This document shows, in pieces, positions 31,269-42,809 of a stretch of 64,000 bases of DNA; position 1 is the stretch's first letter; each line of letters starts with the position of its first letter. Both the position numbers and the translations under genes were made by a program. A model generated the notes under the pieces. The model had not been told where the DNA came from, did no database searches, and was given only the letters and a program-made list of their open reading frames with translations. Source of the stretch: Halomonas sp. Bachu 37 (GTDB lineage: Bacteria; Pseudomonadota; Gammaproteobacteria; Pseudomonadales; Halomonadaceae); contig NZ_CP137552.1 in the NCBI RefSeq assembly GCF_039691755.1, positions 2,666,001 through 2,730,000 of the forward strand, in the 5' to 3' direction.

Positions 31269-32591
31269 ATGACCCAGATGACGCCCCGTGAAATCGTTCA
31301 TGCGCTGGATCAATACATCATCGGCCAGCAGGACGCCAAGCGCGCCGTGGCCATCGCCCTGCGCAACCGCTGGCGCCGCATGCAGCTGGATGACGAACTG
31401 CGCCCGGAAGTCACCCCCAAGAACATCCTCATGATCGGCCCCACCGGCGTGGGCAAGACCGAGATCGCCCGCCGCCTGGCGAAACTGGCCAGGGCGCCGT
31501 TCATCAAGGTGGAAGCGACCAAGTTCACCGAAGTGGGTTATGTCGGCCGCGATGTGGAATCGATCATCCGCGACCTGATCGAGGCCGCCATCAAGATGGT
31601 GCGCGAGCAGGCCAAGGAGGAGGTCGGCCACCGCGCCGAGGACGCCGCCGAGGATCGTATCCTCGACGCCTTGCTGCCGCCGCCGCGAGGGCAGGAAGAC
31701 AAGCCCCGGGAAGACAGCGGCACGCGCCAGACCTTCCGCAAGAAGCTGCGCGAAGGCCAGTTGGACGACAAGGAGATCGATATCGAAGTCTCCTCCCAAG
31801 GGCCGGGTATCGACATCATGACCCCGCCGGGCATGGAAGAGATGACCAGCCAGCTGCAGAGCATGTTTTCCAACATGGGCCAGCAGAAGCGTGAAACCCG
31901 CCGTGTAACGGTGAAGGACGCCTTCTCCCTGCTGCGCGATGAAGAGGCCGCCAAGCTGGTCAACGAGGACGATATCAAGGCGCGCGCCGTGGAAGCGGTG
32001 GAGCAGCACGGCATCGTCTTCCTGGATGAGATCGACAAGGTGGCCAAGGGCAGCGGCCAGTCCAGCGGCGGCGAAGTCTCCCGCGAAGGTGTGCAGCGCG
32101 ACCTGCTGCCATTGATCGAAGGTTCCACCGTCTCGACCAAGTACGGCATGGTCAAAACCGATCATATCCTGTTCATCGCCTCCGGCGCCTTCCACCTGTC
32201 GCGGCCGTCGGATCTGATTCCAGAGCTGCAGGGGCGTCTGCCGATCCGCGTGGAGCTCGATGCCCTGACACCCGGTGACTTCAAGCGCATCCTGACCGAG
32301 CCGTCAGCTTCGTTGACCAAGCAGTACCAGGCGCTGCTGGCCACCGAAGGACTGGATATAGAGTTCACTCCCGACGGTATCGAGCGTATCGCCGAGATTT
32401 CCTGGCAGGTCAACGAAGGCACCGAGAACATCGGGGCACGGCGCCTGCACACGGTGATGGAGCGCCTGCTGGAAGAGGCCTCGTTCAAGGGCGGCGACAT
32501 GGACGGCCCCTTGACCATCGATGCCGCCTACGTCAATGCCCAGCTCGGCGAACTGGCGGTAGACGAGGATCTGTCGCGGTATATTCTGTAA
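31269..32591 (+). CDS. hslU: HslU AAA+ ATPase subunit of HslVU
   Basis: 440-aa unfoldase that feeds HslV. Start ATG 31269. Walker [10 protein letters not shown], the pore loop [11 protein letters not shown], an intermediate I-domain (about 110-235), Walker [12 protein letters not shown], sensor-2 region [14 protein letters not shown], and the C-terminal tail SRYIL that docks into HslV. Operon with hslV. Confidence 0.98.
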   Translation: MTQMTPREIVHALDQYIIGQQDAKRAVAIALRNRWRRMQLDDELRPEVTPKNILMIGPTGVGKTEIARRLAKLARAPFIKVEATKFTEVGYVGRDVESIIRDLIEAAIKMVREQAKEEVGHRAEDAAEDRILDALLPPPRGQEDKPREDSGTRQTFRKKLREGQLDDKEIDIEVSSQGPGIDIMTPPGMEEMTSQLQSMFSNMGQQKRETRRVTVKDAFSLLRDEEAAKLVNEDDIKARAVEAVEQHGIVFLDEIDKVAKGSGQSSGGEVSREGVQRDLLPLIEGSTVSTKYGMVKTDHILFIASGAFHLSRPSDLIPELQGRLPIRVELDALTPGDFKRILTEPSASLTKQYQALLATEGLDIEFTPDGIERIAEISWQVNEGTENIGARRLHTVMERLLEEASFKGGDMDGPLTIDAAYVNAQLGELAVDEDLSRYIL

Positions 32592-32675
32592 ATCAGCAAC
32601 CATTGCGCGTGGCAATGGCAACGCATAACGCTGCCTTAGCAAGTGCGCGATTGCCAAGCGTAGAAAGCAAACGAC

Positions 32676-32781
32676 AGCTCGGCAGGGATGCCGAGCTAGC
32701 ATGGGCAACAGGGATGTTGTTTCCATGCGTGGCGTTTGCTCAAGCGCAGGCAGAGCAATAGTGCTTGCGTGCAACGCAAGC
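32676..32781. repeat. Cluster of hairpins downstream of hslU
   Basis: Three inverted repeats follow each other: AGCTCGGCA / TGCCGAGCT (32676-32697, GGGA loop), an imperfect GCATGG...CCATGC pair (32699-32735), and GCTTGCGT / ACGCAAGC (32763-32781, three-base loop). None has a T run. They occupy the gap between hslU and the DUF971 gene. Confidence 0.7.
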
Positions 32782-32818
32782 GTTGCCATGCCCGCCTTTT
32801 TTAGAGGTTAGCCCACTG

Positions 32819-33208
32819 ATGAACTCACCCGCCCCTACCCCCACCCGCGTGCATTACCACAAGAAAGCTCGGGAACTGGAGCTTGGCTATGCCGACGGCA
32901 CCGAGTTCCGCTTGCCGGTGGAATACCTGCGCGTCTACTCGCCTTCCGCCGAAGTCCGCGGCCACGGTCGTGATACCGCCGTGCTCCAGGTCGGCAAGAA
33001 GGACGTGGGCCTACGCGATATCACCCAGGCCGGACGCTACGCACTGAAGCTGCATTTCGATGATGGCCACGACACCGGCCTGTATAGTTGGGATTATCTG
33101 CATGAACTGGCCACCCATCATGACGCCTACTGGAACGACTATCTCCAGCGGCTGCGCGAGGCCGGCGCATCCCGCGAGCCGCTGGGCATCGAAATTCGCC
33201 AGCTGTGA
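32819..33208 (+). CDS. DUF971 (gamma-butyrobetaine hydroxylase N-terminal-like) protein
   Basis: 129-aa protein consisting almost entirely of a DUF971/GBBH-like_N domain (RVHYHKKARELELGYADGTEFRLPVEYLRVYSPSAEV ... GLYSWDYLHELATHHDAYW). Start ATG 32819 has GAGG upstream. Stand-alone copies are common next to hslVU and ubiE in proteobacteria; a role in iron-sulfur or metal handling has been suggested for the fold, but none can be shown here. Distance to ubiE is 121 bp. Confidence 0.85.
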   Translation: MNSPAPTPTRVHYHKKARELELGYADGTEFRLPVEYLRVYSPSAEVRGHGRDTAVLQVGKKDVGLRDITQAGRYALKLHFDDGHDTGLYSWDYLHELATHHDAYWNDYLQRLREAGASREPLGIEIRQL

Positions 33209-33329
33209 CATGCCGTCACTGCCGACAGCGAAGACAATCGTCGGCGGAGAAGGCTACAATAGCCGGCAACGATACTGCCAAGGCCAAGATGCCTCATAGC
33301 CACCGCCAAGGATTCGGGAGCCTAGCGAC

Positions 33330-34085
33330 ATGAGCCCCATGGAAAAGCGCACCACCCATTTCGGTTACCAGGAAGTTCCGGTGGAAGACAAGGCGGCCCG
33401 CGTCGCCGATGTATTTCACTCGGTCGCCGCCCGCTACGACGTGATGAACGACCTGATGTCGATGGGCATTCACCGCATATGGAAGCGCCTGACACTGGAG
33501 CGCGCCGGCGTTCGTCCCGGTCATCATGTGCTCGATATCGCCGGTGGCACGGGCGATCTCACCTTGAAGTTCTCGCACCTGGTCGGCCCCCGCGGCAAGG
33601 TGGTGCTGGCCGATATCAACGCCTCCATGCTCAAGGTGGGCCGCGACAAGCTGCTGGACAACGGCGTGGGCGGCAACGTCGAGTACGTTCAGGCCAACGC
33701 CGAGTGCCTGCCGTTTCCCGACAACAGCTTCGACTGCATCACCATCGCCTTCGGCCTGCGCAACGTCACCGACAAGGATGCCGCGCTGCGCTCGATGACC
33801 CGCGTGTTGAAGCCCGGTGGCCGCCTGCTGGTGCTGGAATTCTCCAAGCCGGGCAACCCCCTGCTGTCGAAGGCCTACGATGAATACTCCTTCCGCCTGC
33901 TGCCGAAGATGGGCGAACTGGTCGCCGGCGACGGCGATAGCTACCGCTACCTGGCCGAGTCGATTCGCATGCACCCGAATCAGGAGACTCTCAAGGCAAT
34001 GATGGAGACGGCCGGTCTGGAGCGCGTGGAATATACCAACCTGACCGGCGGTATCGTCGCTCTGCATCGCGGCATCAAGCTATGA
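33330..34085 (+). CDS. ubiE: Ubiquinone/menaquinone C-methyltransferase UbiE
   Basis: 251-aa SAM methyltransferase adding the C-methyl group in ubiquinone (and menaquinone) synthesis. Family segments: [43 protein letters not shown] motif [13 protein letters not shown], and the C-terminal signature [16 protein letters not shown] stretch [16 protein letters not shown]. First gene of ubiE-ubiJ-ubiB; ubiJ starts seven bases after its stop. Confidence 0.97.
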   Translation: MSPMEKRTTHFGYQEVPVEDKAARVADVFHSVAARYDVMNDLMSMGIHRIWKRLTLERAGVRPGHHVLDIAGGTGDLTLKFSHLVGPRGKVVLADINASMLKVGRDKLLDNGVGGNVEYVQANAECLPFPDNSFDCITIAFGLRNVTDKDAALRSMTRVLKPGGRLLVLEFSKPGNPLLSKAYDEYSFRLLPKMGELVAGDGDSYRYLAESIRMHPNQETLKAMMETAGLERVEYTNLTGGIVALHRGIKL

Positions 34086-34092
34086 GGTCGGC

Positions 34093-34734
34093 ATGCTGGT
34101 AACCCCGACTCTGCTACTGGCCGGTCTCGAACGCACCCTCAACACCCTGCTTGCCCGCGACCCCGCGGCGCCCGCCCGACTCGACGCCCTGGCCGGTAGC
34201 CGATTGTTGATCCGTTTCGAGCAGCCCTCTTTCGCCCTGATATTGCACTTTCATCATCACGGTGTGGATCTGCTGCGGGGTGACGAAGCACAAGAGGCGG
34301 AAGTGGATGCGGTGGTCGAACTGACGCCGGACACCCTGGGCGAATGGCTGGGCGGCTCGCCCCTCGAACGCCTGATGTTCGAAGGCAAGCTGGCCGTGCG
34401 TGGGCGCGTTCACTTGCTGGACGCCACCCGCGAACTGTTTTTCGACCTGGATCTCGACTGGGAGGGCGAACTGGCGCGCTGGCTGGGTGATACGCCCGCA
34501 CACTCGCTCGCCGAGGGGCTGCGGCGTGCGGCACGTTGGGGCCTGCGTGCCCGCGACGAGCTGATGCAGGACGTCTCCGAATACGTCTTCGAGGAAGCCA
34601 AGTGGCTGCCCGGACGCCGCCAATACGAGGTAATGCGCGACCATCTCACCGAACTCGAAGTGGCCACCGACCGGCTGGAAGCGCGTCTGGCACGCCTGCA
34701 TCGACGACTCACCCAGCAGGAGCCGCCCCGATGA
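34093..34734 (+). CDS. ubiJ: Ubiquinone biosynthesis accessory factor UbiJ
   Basis: 213-aa cytosolic protein with an N-terminal SCP2 lipid-binding domain (about 15-115) and a C-terminal helical part ([41 protein letters not shown], residues 165-208) that is coiled-coil-like. UbiJ with UbiK organises the soluble Ubi complex. Between ubiE and ubiB, overlapping the latter by ATGA. Confidence 0.9.
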   Translation: MLVTPTLLLAGLERTLNTLLARDPAAPARLDALAGSRLLIRFEQPSFALILHFHHHGVDLLRGDEAQEAEVDAVVELTPDTLGEWLGGSPLERLMFEGKLAVRGRVHLLDATRELFFDLDLDWEGELARWLGDTPAHSLAEGLRRAARWGLRARDELMQDVSEYVFEEAKWLPGRRQYEVMRDHLTELEVATDRLEARLARLHRRLTQQEPPR

Positions 34735-36353
34735 TTCTGCGCCTACTGCGTATCGGCTGGGTCATCAGCCGCCATCGGCTCGACACCCTGCTGCCCCTGG
34801 AGCGGCTGCCGTGGTGGTTACGCACGCTGTTATGGCTTTCGCCGTTGCGCCTGATCCCGGTAGGCAAGCGCTCCCGCGGCGAGCGGCTGCGTCTGGCCCT
34901 GGAAGCCTTGGGGCCGATCTTCATCAAGTTCGGCCAGATGCTCTCCACCCGGCGCGACCTGCTCCCGGAAGATATCGCCGACGAACTCAAGCGGCTACAG
35001 GACCAGGTCCCCCCTTTCCCCGGCGACAAGGCCGTAGCGCGGGTCGAGAAAGAGCTGGAGATGACGTTGGCCCAGGCGTTCGCCGAGTTCGATCGCGCCC
35101 CGCTGGCGTCCGCCTCCATCGCTCAGGTCCATGCGGCGGTATTACATAGCGGCGAGCAGGTGGTGGTCAAGATCATTCGCCCGGACATCGACCGCGTGAT
35201 GCGCCAGGACATGGCGCTGATGTACCAGGTCGGCAAGCTGCTGAGCAAGGTGCCCGAAGCGCGCCGGCTGCGCCCTGTGGAGGTCATTCGCGACTACGAG
35301 GCCACACTGTTCGACGAGCTGGACCTGTACAAGGAGGCCGCCAACACATCGCAGCTCAAGCGCAACTTCAAGGATTCGCCGCTGCTGTTCGTGCCCACTA
35401 TCCACTGGCCGTTGACCCGTCGTCGCGTCATGGTGCAGGAGCGAATCCACGGCATTCCCGTAGCGGATACCGCCGCCTTGCGAGCGCGGGGAACCAACCT
35501 GAAAAAGCTCGCCGAACGGGGCGTCGAGATTTTCTTCACCCAGGTGTTCCGCGACAACTTCTTCCATGCCGACATGCACCCCGGCAATATCTTCGTCAAC
35601 TGCGACGATCCCGAGGATCCGCAGTATATCGCCATCGACTGCGGCATCGTCGGCAGCCTGACACGTGAAGACCAAGACTATCTGGCGCGCAACCTGCTGG
35701 CATTCTTCCACCAGGACTATTACGAAGTCGCGGCGCTGCATATCGAGTCCGGCTGGGTCGGCGAAAACACCCGCGCCAACGAGTTCGCCGCCGCCATTCG
35801 CACGGTATGCGAGCCCATTCTGGAAAAACCGCTCAAGGACATCTCCTTCGGCCAGGTGCTGCTGGGCCTGTTCCAGACCGCACGGCGTTTCAATATGGAA
35901 GTGCAGCCGCAACTGGTGCTGCTCCAGAAGACCCTGCTCAATATCGAGGGCCTGGGTCGCCAGTTGCACCCGGATCTGGACCTGTGGAGCACCGCCAAGC
36001 CTTATCTCGAGCGGTGGATGAAGGAGCGAGCAGGCGTCGTCGGGCTTTGGGAATCGCTTAAACGCCAGGCCCCGGAGCTCTCGCAACAACTGCCCGAGCT
36101 GCCGGTGCTCGCTCATCAGGCCCTCAGCCGCATGGAACACGAACATCGCCAACGCCACCAGCAAGTCGATTCCCTCGACGGCATCCGCTGCCATCTTCAG
36201 CGTCAGCACAAGCGCCAGTACCGCCTGCGCCTGGGGTTGATCCTGGTGGCGCTGGCCCTGGCCTGGCAACCGCTGACGCAATGGGCGCTGACCCAGGACT
36301 GGCCGGTACTGGCCGCCGCCGTCGCCGGTCTGGCCCTGCTGGTCTGGCACTAG
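34731..36353 (+). CDS. ubiB: Ubiquinone biosynthesis protein UbiB (ADCK-like atypical kinase)
   Basis: 540-aa UbiB/COQ8 protein. Start ATG 34731, overlapping ubiJ by four bases; the longer open frame upstream is ubiJ in another phase. Signature [30 protein letters not shown] (KxGQ), the alanine-rich loop [11 protein letters not shown] that replaces the usual Gly-rich loop, catalytic [13 protein letters not shown] sequence [13 protein letters not shown] and metal-binding DCGIVG. Two C-terminal membrane spans (about 494-512 and 517-537) anchor it. Supports ubiquinone synthesis by an ATPase activity. Confidence 0.96.
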   Translation: MILRLLRIGWVISRHRLDTLLPLERLPWWLRTLLWLSPLRLIPVGKRSRGERLRLALEALGPIFIKFGQMLSTRRDLLPEDIADELKRLQDQVPPFPGDKAVARVEKELEMTLAQAFAEFDRAPLASASIAQVHAAVLHSGEQVVVKIIRPDIDRVMRQDMALMYQVGKLLSKVPEARRLRPVEVIRDYEATLFDELDLYKEAANTSQLKRNFKDSPLLFVPTIHWPLTRRRVMVQERIHGIPVADTAALRARGTNLKKLAERGVEIFFTQVFRDNFFHADMHPGNIFVNCDDPEDPQYIAIDCGIVGSLTREDQDYLARNLLAFFHQDYYEVAALHIESGWVGENTRANEFAAAIRTVCEPILEKPLKDISFGQVLLGLFQTARRFNMEVQPQLVLLQKTLLNIEGLGRQLHPDLDLWSTAKPYLERWMKERAGVVGLWESLKRQAPELSQQLPELPVLAHQALSRMEHEHRQRHQQVDSLDGIRCHLQRQHKRQYRLRLGLILVALALAWQPLTQWALTQDWPVLAAAVAGLALLVWH

Positions 36354-36399
36354 CACGGCCTTGGCGCTTTCTCATTAGCTTGATCACGGAGTACCGCGT

Positions 36400-36765
36400 A
36401 TGGCAGACCCAACAGGCTCACCCAATTCGCCCGAACCGGTGCTCGACGCCCTGGCCGAAGTGCTCAAACAGCGTCGCGATGCCGACCCCGAAACATCGTA
36501 TGTCGCCTCCTTGCATCACAAGGGATTGAACAAGATACTCGAGAAAGTCGGCGAGGAAGCCACGGAGACTTTGCTTGCCGCCAAGGATGCCGAAGGCAAC
36601 GGCGAGAGCGAACGTCAAGCACTAGTCGCCGAAACCGCCGACCTGTGGTTTCATAGCCTGGTCATGCTTTCGCATATGGGGCTGGATCATCAGCCAGTTC
36701 TGGACGAACTGGCACGACGCTTCGGGATATCAGGGCATGAGGAAAAGGCTGCTCGGCAACGCTGA
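36400..36765 (+). CDS. hisE: Phosphoribosyl-ATP pyrophosphatase HisE
   Basis: 121-aa all-helical MazG-like enzyme, second step of histidine synthesis. Core: [28 protein letters not shown] ... [18 protein letters not shown], with the acidic EExxE and ExxxD metal ligands. Stand-alone hisE (no fusion to hisI) next to tatABC resembles the Pseudomonas order; hisI is not found beside it here. Confidence 0.93.
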   Translation: MADPTGSPNSPEPVLDALAEVLKQRRDADPETSYVASLHHKGLNKILEKVGEEATETLLAAKDAEGNGESERQALVAETADLWFHSLVMLSHMGLDHQPVLDELARRFGISGHEEKAARQR

Positions 36766-36833
36766 CACGAACCGGACCGACACAGAATTCAGCTTCAACC
36801 TGCAGCAATCTCAAAGACAAGACATTCTCACAG

Positions 36834-36857
36834 ACGCTTTCAAAGGCGCTTTCAAAG
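36834..36857 (+). repeat. 12-bp tandem repeat before tatA
   Basis: ACGCTTTCAAAG (36834-36845) followed directly by GCGCTTTCAAAG (36846-36857). GACATTCTCA also occurs twice in the same 128-bp gap. No promoter elements recognised. Confidence 0.8.
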
Positions 36858-36893
36858 ACAGACTCAACGACATTCTCAACGAGGAGAACGCAT

Positions 36894-37163
36894 ATGTTAG
36901 GTGGCATCAGTATTTGGCAGCTGCTGATCGTGCTGGGCATCATCATCCTGGTTTTCGGCACCAAGAAACTACGTAACGTGGGTACCGACCTGGGCGGCGC
37001 GGTCAAGGGATTCAAGAGCGCCATGCACGAGGAGGAGAAAGGCGACAAGAACGATACCGACAAGGATGCGCCGCAAGCCAAGGTGAGCCATGAAGAGCGT
37101 GGCAACACCTACGACGTGCAGGCGGAAGAGAAGAAGACCGAAAACTCCGACGAGCGCAAGTAA
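36894..37163 (+). CDS. tatA: Sec-independent translocase subunit TatA
   Basis: 89-aa TatA: N-terminal membrane helix [17 protein letters not shown], the hinge [14 protein letters not shown], an amphipathic helix, and a charged acidic tail. Start ATG 36894 with GAGGAG upstream. Oligomerises to form the pore for folded proteins. First of tatABC. Confidence 0.96.
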   Translation: MLGGISIWQLLIVLGIIILVFGTKKLRNVGTDLGGAVKGFKSAMHEEEKGDKNDTDKDAPQAKVSHEERGNTYDVQAEEKKTENSDERK

Positions 37164-37168
37164 GCCCC

Positions 37169-37606
37169 ATGTTTGATATGGGCTTTCTCGAACTGCTGAT
37201 TATCGCCGTGGTGGGCTTGCTGGTGCTCGGCCCGGAGCGATTGCCTAAAGCGGCACGGACGCTGGGCCTGTGGATCGGCAAGATCAAGCGGACCGTGTCC
37301 GGCATGCAGCGCGAAATCAACGCTCAGCTGGAAGCCGAGGAGTTGCGCCAGAAGCTCAACGAGCAGCACAAGAAGCTCGATGACAGCCTGCAGAAGGCCA
37401 AGCGCGACGTCGAGAGCCTGGGCGATTCGCCCGCAGCGAAACCCAGCGCTGAAAGCGAACCGCAGGAGACGGCGGCAAGCGACGCCGAGGATTCGACGCA
37501 AACCCGCGTGGACCGCGCGACATCGCGCCTGGACGATGCCCTGGCAACGGTACGCGACACCGCCCCCGAGCAAGCCGACCCGCAGAAGGACGCTGATTCT
37601 CGATGA
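37169..37606 (+). CDS. tatB: Twin-arginine translocase subunit TatB
   Basis: 145-aa TatB with its typical opening MFDMGFLELLIIAVVGLLVLGPERLPKAARTLG, containing the conserved Glu and the GPERLP hinge, followed by a long amphipathic/coiled region (about 35-90) and a Glu/Asp/Ala-rich tail. With TatC it forms the signal-peptide receptor. Overlaps tatC by ATGA. Confidence 0.96.
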   Translation: MFDMGFLELLIIAVVGLLVLGPERLPKAARTLGLWIGKIKRTVSGMQREINAQLEAEELRQKLNEQHKKLDDSLQKAKRDVESLGDSPAAKPSAESEPQETAASDAEDSTQTRVDRATSRLDDALATVRDTAPEQADPQKDADSR

Positions 37607-38367
37607 GCACCACCAACGATGCACAGGAACAGACACCGCTGATCGAGCACCTGATCGAGTTACGCTCGCGTCTGATGCGCTCGGTGGTGGTGGTGGTGGT
37701 CGTGTTTCTCGGCCTCTACTCCTTTGCCAACGATATCTACTCCTTTGTCGCCCAGCCGCTGATGGCATTGTTGCCAGCCGGGTCGCAGATGATTGCCACC
37801 GAAGTGGCCTCGCCCTTCCTGGCGCCGTTCAAGCTGACCCTGGTGGTGGCGATTTTCATCGCCATTCCTTATGTCCTGCATCAGGCCTGGGCGTTTGTCG
37901 CCCCCGGGCTCTATGACAACGAAAAGGCCCTGGCCGTGCCGATTCTGGTCTCCAGCATCGCGCTTTTCTACGCCGGAGCCGCGTTTGCCTATTACGTCGT
38001 GTTTCCCCTGCTGTTCCAGTTTTTCACCCAGACCGGGCCGGAAAATGTGGCGGTGATGACCGACATCAACCAGTACCTCAACTTCGTACTGAAGCTGTTC
38101 TTCGCTTTCGGGGTAGCCTTCGAGATTCCCATCGCCACTTTCCTGCTGATCCTTTCAGGGGCGTCCAGCGTGGAAAGTCTGTCGAAAAAGCGTCCCTACA
38201 TCATTCTGGGGTGCTTCGTGGTGGGAATGCTGCTGACCCCGCCGGATGTAATTTCCCAGAGCCTGCTGGCGGTGCCCATGTACCTGCTCTATGAAGTGGG
38301 GTTGCTGTTCGGTCGCCTGGTGCGCAAGCGCCGGTCGGAAGAGCAGGATGTCGTCGAGGACGAATGA
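37603..38367 (+). CDS. tatC: Twin-arginine translocase subunit TatC
   Basis: 254-aa, six-span TatC. Signature residues are in PLIEHLIELRSRLMRS (Glu-Leu-Arg receptor site) with the following membrane helix VVVVVVVFLGLYSF, and FEIPIATFLLILSG. The cytoplasmic end is acidic. Last gene of tatABC, followed 85 bp later by a strong bidirectional terminator. Confidence 0.97.
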   Translation: MSTTNDAQEQTPLIEHLIELRSRLMRSVVVVVVVFLGLYSFANDIYSFVAQPLMALLPAGSQMIATEVASPFLAPFKLTLVVAIFIAIPYVLHQAWAFVAPGLYDNEKALAVPILVSSIALFYAGAAFAYYVVFPLLFQFFTQTGPENVAVMTDINQYLNFVLKLFFAFGVAFEIPIATFLLILSGASSVESLSKKRPYIILGCFVVGMLLTPPDVISQSLLAVPMYLLYEVGLLFGRLVRKRRSEEQDVVEDE

Positions 38368-38452
38368 AAAAACGGCTTGGATGGGTTTTATAGCGCCCCC
38401 GCATTAGGATTGTTCTAGCCTGGATGAGGACGGCTATACTTCATCAACAGCT

Positions 38453-38478
38453 AAAAACGGCCCCTTTGGGGCCGTTTT
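38453..38478. terminator. Bidirectional terminator between tatC and elbB
   Basis: AAAAACGGCCCC, loop TTT, GGGGCCGTTTT: GC-rich 7-bp core flanked by A and T runs, so it has a U tract in both directions. Serves the convergent tatABC and elbB. Confidence 0.9.
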
Positions 38479-38506
38479 CTGTCTTGAGGGAAGGTAATAG
38501 AGGGAT

Positions 38507-39166
38507 TCAGTCCATCATTTCATCGATACGATCGACAAGCTTGAAGATACCGGTAGCCGCTTCACTGAGACGGGTCGCCAGCATGTAGGCCGGGGTGGTG
38601 ACCACGCGGTGCTCGAGGTCAACGACGATATCCTCCACGCCGCAGCCGCGATGCAGCCCTCCCATGGCACTGATGGCCCCGGAGACACCCGGGTCGTGGC
38701 CCACGGTCACGGCCACGCCGTCCCCCAGCAGACGCGGTACCAATACCGGTGAGATGCACATCAGACCGATGGGCTTGGCATCCTCCTTGAAGCCTTCCAG
38801 TGCCGTCTTGAGCGACTCCAGCACCTGCATGGCATCTCCGGCCTCGGCGAAGTCGGAGAGATTCTTGGCGACACCGAAACCACCGGGAACGATCACCGCA
38901 TCGAAGTCGTCGGCGTCGAGGTCGGTGAGCGGGCTGATCTCCCCCCGTGCCAGACGGGCCGACTCCACCAGCACGTTGCGCGACTCGTCCGGCATCGCCT
39001 GTTGGGTGAGATGGTTCACCACCTGAGTCTGCTCGATATCCGGGGCAAAACAGCGATACCCGATGCCCAACTGATCCAGCCGCAGCAACGTCAGCGTGGT
39101 TTCGTAGATCTCCGAGCCATCGAACACGCCGCAGCCTGCCAGCACCACTGCCACCTGTTTGGTCAT
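38507..39166 (-). CDS. elbB: Isoprenoid-biosynthesis glyoxalase ElbB
   Basis: 219-aa DJ-1/PfpI-superfamily protein (ElbB/YhbL). Start ATG 39166 with AAGGAGA. Features: VAVVLAGCGVFDGSEIYE, the DFDAVIVPGGFGVAKNLSDF loop and nucleophile-elbow Cys in IGLMCISPVLVPRL. Members show weak glyoxalase activity and raise isoprenoid yield; physiological role uncertain. Divergent from hemB. Confidence 0.92.
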   Translation of the reverse strand: MTKQVAVVLAGCGVFDGSEIYETTLTLLRLDQLGIGYRCFAPDIEQTQVVNHLTQQAMPDESRNVLVESARLARGEISPLTDLDADDFDAVIVPGGFGVAKNLSDFAEAGDAMQVLESLKTALEGFKEDAKPIGLMCISPVLVPRLLGDGVAVTVGHDPGVSGAISAMGGLHRGCGVEDIVVDLEHRVVTTPAYMLATRLSEAATGIFKLVDRIDEMMD

Positions 39167-39227
39167 GCCTGTCTCCTTACCAAAATGATTTCGCCCCATG
39201 GCCGTGCCATGAACCAAGCTGTTGTAA

Positions 39228-40382
<1,155 letters not shown>

Positions 40383-40513
40383 GCACAGTTACCACGGCAG
40401 CGAGTGAAACCTCGCTGTCATATTCTTTACCCATACTATTCCACCATACTGACCGGCAGATCGCTTTCACGCATATTTCTCAGCATAATTGACCATCACG
40501 CAAGGGAGGCTCC

Positions 40514-42778
40514 ATGGAAATCAAGGCCACTAAAGAGTCCTCGCCCTCTGCAACTGAACGGTCTTCTGCAACTGAACAGCCTTCACCGGAAATGTCTGCC
40601 ACGGAGCTGTCGACGGCGGCCCTGGTCGGGACCGGTGATGTTCCAAGCGAGCCGCCATTGCGGGTCAACCGCACCCAGGCCGGCATCCACGCCCGCAACG
40701 CCGCGCCGCTAGAAACGGATCTTTCCGACCCCCAGCTCTACTTCAACCGTGAGCTTTCCCATCTCAAGTTCAATACTCGGGTACTGGAACAGGCGCTGGA
40801 TACGGCCCACCCGCTGCTCAACCGGTTGATGTTTCTGCTGATCTTCTCATCCAACATGGACGAGTTCTTCGAGATTCGCGTCGCCGGGCTCAAGCGCAAC
40901 GTATTACTGGGCGATGCCTCCACCGGTGCCGACGGCCGGCTGCCCAAAGCGGTGCTGGCCGAGATTGCCGACGTCGCCCATGAACAGATCGCCCGGCAAT
41001 ATCAGATACTCAACGACGCCCTGCTCCCCGAGCTGGAAACCCAGGGGTTGCGCTTTCGCCGCCGCACACAGTGGACGGCGGCACAGAAAAGCTGGGTACG
41101 GGAGTTCTTCGACAACGAGATCATGCCGGTCATCAGCCCCATCGGCCTCGACCCCTCGCACCCGTTCCCGCGCCTGGTCAACAAGAGCCTCAACTTCATC
41201 GTCGAGCTGGAAGGCAAGGACGCCTTCGGTCGCGCCGGCGGCATGGCGATCCTGCCGGCGCCACGCTCACTGCCACGCCTGGTCGCCTTGCCCAAGGCGC
41301 TTTGCGAGGAGGGTTTTTCCGAATACATCTTCCTCTCGTCGATGATCCACTCCCACGCCGACGAACTCTTTCCCGGCATGCGCGTGCGCGGCTGTTACCA
41401 GTTCCGCCTGACGCGTAACGCCGATCTGAGCGTCGATCCCGACGAGGTCTCCGACCTGGCATCGGCACTGCGCGGCGAACTGCTGGCGAGACGCTACGGC
41501 AGCGGCGTGCGCCTGGAAGTGGCCGATACCTGCCCCGACGGACTGGCGGATTTTCTCCTCGCCCAGTTCGAGCTGGAGCCGCAAGACCTCTACCGGGTCA
41601 AGGGGCCGGTCAACCTGACGCGCATGATGGCGGTGCTGGGCGACGTCGATCGCCCCGAGCTGCTCTACCGTCCTTTTACTCCCGGTGTGCCCAAGGCATT
41701 CAAGAGCGGCAGCCTCTTCAGTGCCATCGCCCGTGGCGATGTGCTGCTCCACCACCCCTTCCAGTCGTTCTGCCCGATAGAAGATTTGCTGCGGGAGGCG
41801 GCGCGGGACCCGGATGTGCTGGCGATCAAGCAGACGCTTTACCGGACCGGTACGGAGTCGCCGATCGTCGGCGCCCTGGTGGAAGCCGCAAGCCAGGGCA
41901 AGGAAGTCACGGTGGTGATCGAGCTGCGCGCCCGCTTCGACGAGGCCGACAACCTGGGCCTGGCGGCCCGCCTGCAGGAAGCCGGAGCGATCGTGATCTA
42001 CGGCATCATGGCCTACAAGACCCACGCCAAGATGCTGCATATCGTGCGCCGGGAGAAAGGCGCGCTGCGCCATTACGCCCATCTCGGCACCGGCAACTAC
42101 CACTCCAAGACCGCCAAGCTCTACACCGACTACAGCCTGCTGACCGCCAACCCCCAGCTGTGTGCCGATGTACACAAGGTCTTCCAGCAGCTTTCCGGCA
42201 TGGGCAAGGCAAGACGTGTCGACAAGCTGTTGCACGCTCCTTTCACCCTGCATGAACGGTTGGTCGAAATGATCGATCGCGAGGCCCAGCATGCCCTCAA
42301 GGGTCGCCGGGCCCGCCTTATCTTCAAGTGCAACTCGCTCACCGAGCCCAAGCTGATCCAGGCGCTCTACCGCGCCTCCCAGGCGGGTGTCGAATGCGAC
42401 CTGATCATCCGCGGCATGTGCTGTTTGCGCCCCGGCGTTGAAGGCATCTCGGACAATATCCGTGTGCGCTCGATCATCGGGCGCTTTCTCGAGCATACCC
42501 GGGTCTTTCATTTTCACAATGACGGCGCGGCAGAAACCTGGTGCTCTAGCGCCGACCTGATGGCACGCAACATGTTCCATCGCGTGGAGACCTGCTTCCC
42601 GCTGCTGGACAGGAAACTGGCTACCCGGGTGCGCAAGGACCTGGAGACCTACCTGGTGGACAACTGCCAGAGCTGGCTACTCAAGGCCGATGGCAACTAT
42701 GAACTGCAATGTCCTGGCGGCAGCGCTCCCATCAGTGCCCAGGAGACCCTGCTCTACGCCTACGCCACCAAGAACTGA
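40514..42778 (+). CDS. ppk1: Polyphosphate kinase Ppk1
   Basis: 754-aa reversible polyphosphate kinase. Start ATG 40514 with GGAGG. A Ser/Thr/Glu-rich N-terminal extension of about 70 residues (with an 18-bp internal duplication) precedes the core, which begins YFNRELSHLKFN. Catalytic histidines are in MAYKTHAKMLHI and RHYAHLGTGNYHSKTAKLYTD; the nucleotide loop includes SSNMDEFFEIRVAGL. E. coli Ppk is 688 aa, the difference being mainly the extension. Confidence 0.96.
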   Translation: MEIKATKESSPSATERSSATEQPSPEMSATELSTAALVGTGDVPSEPPLRVNRTQAGIHARNAAPLETDLSDPQLYFNRELSHLKFNTRVLEQALDTAHPLLNRLMFLLIFSSNMDEFFEIRVAGLKRNVLLGDASTGADGRLPKAVLAEIADVAHEQIARQYQILNDALLPELETQGLRFRRRTQWTAAQKSWVREFFDNEIMPVISPIGLDPSHPFPRLVNKSLNFIVELEGKDAFGRAGGMAILPAPRSLPRLVALPKALCEEGFSEYIFLSSMIHSHADELFPGMRVRGCYQFRLTRNADLSVDPDEVSDLASALRGELLARRYGSGVRLEVADTCPDGLADFLLAQFELEPQDLYRVKGPVNLTRMMAVLGDVDRPELLYRPFTPGVPKAFKSGSLFSAIARGDVLLHHPFQSFCPIEDLLREAARDPDVLAIKQTLYRTGTESPIVGALVEAASQGKEVTVVIELRARFDEADNLGLAARLQEAGAIVIYGIMAYKTHAKMLHIVRREKGALRHYAHLGTGNYHSKTAKLYTDYSLLTANPQLCADVHKVFQQLSGMGKARRVDKLLHAPFTLHERLVEMIDREAQHALKGRRARLIFKCNSLTEPKLIQALYRASQAGVECDLIIRGMCCLRPGVEGISDNIRVRSIIGRFLEHTRVFHFHNDGAAETWCSSADLMARNMFHRVETCFPLLDRKLATRVRKDLETYLVDNCQSWLLKADGNYELQCPGGSAPISAQETLLYAYATKN
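40547..40582 (+). repeat. Two 18-bp tandem copies in the ppk1 extension
   Basis: Units TCTGCAACTGAACGGTCT (40547-40564) and TCTGCAACTGAACAGCCT (40565-40582) encode SATERS-SATEQP in the disordered N-terminal extension of Ppk1. Confidence 0.93.
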
Positions 42779-42809
42779 CCCGTGTCGCTGCTGCCGTGAC
42801 CAACCCGAA

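Noticed and set aside
36737..36976. 79-codon frame between hisE and tatA
   Set aside because: Overlaps the hisE end and the tatA start out of phase, and its content follows the 12-bp repeat; tatA is certain.
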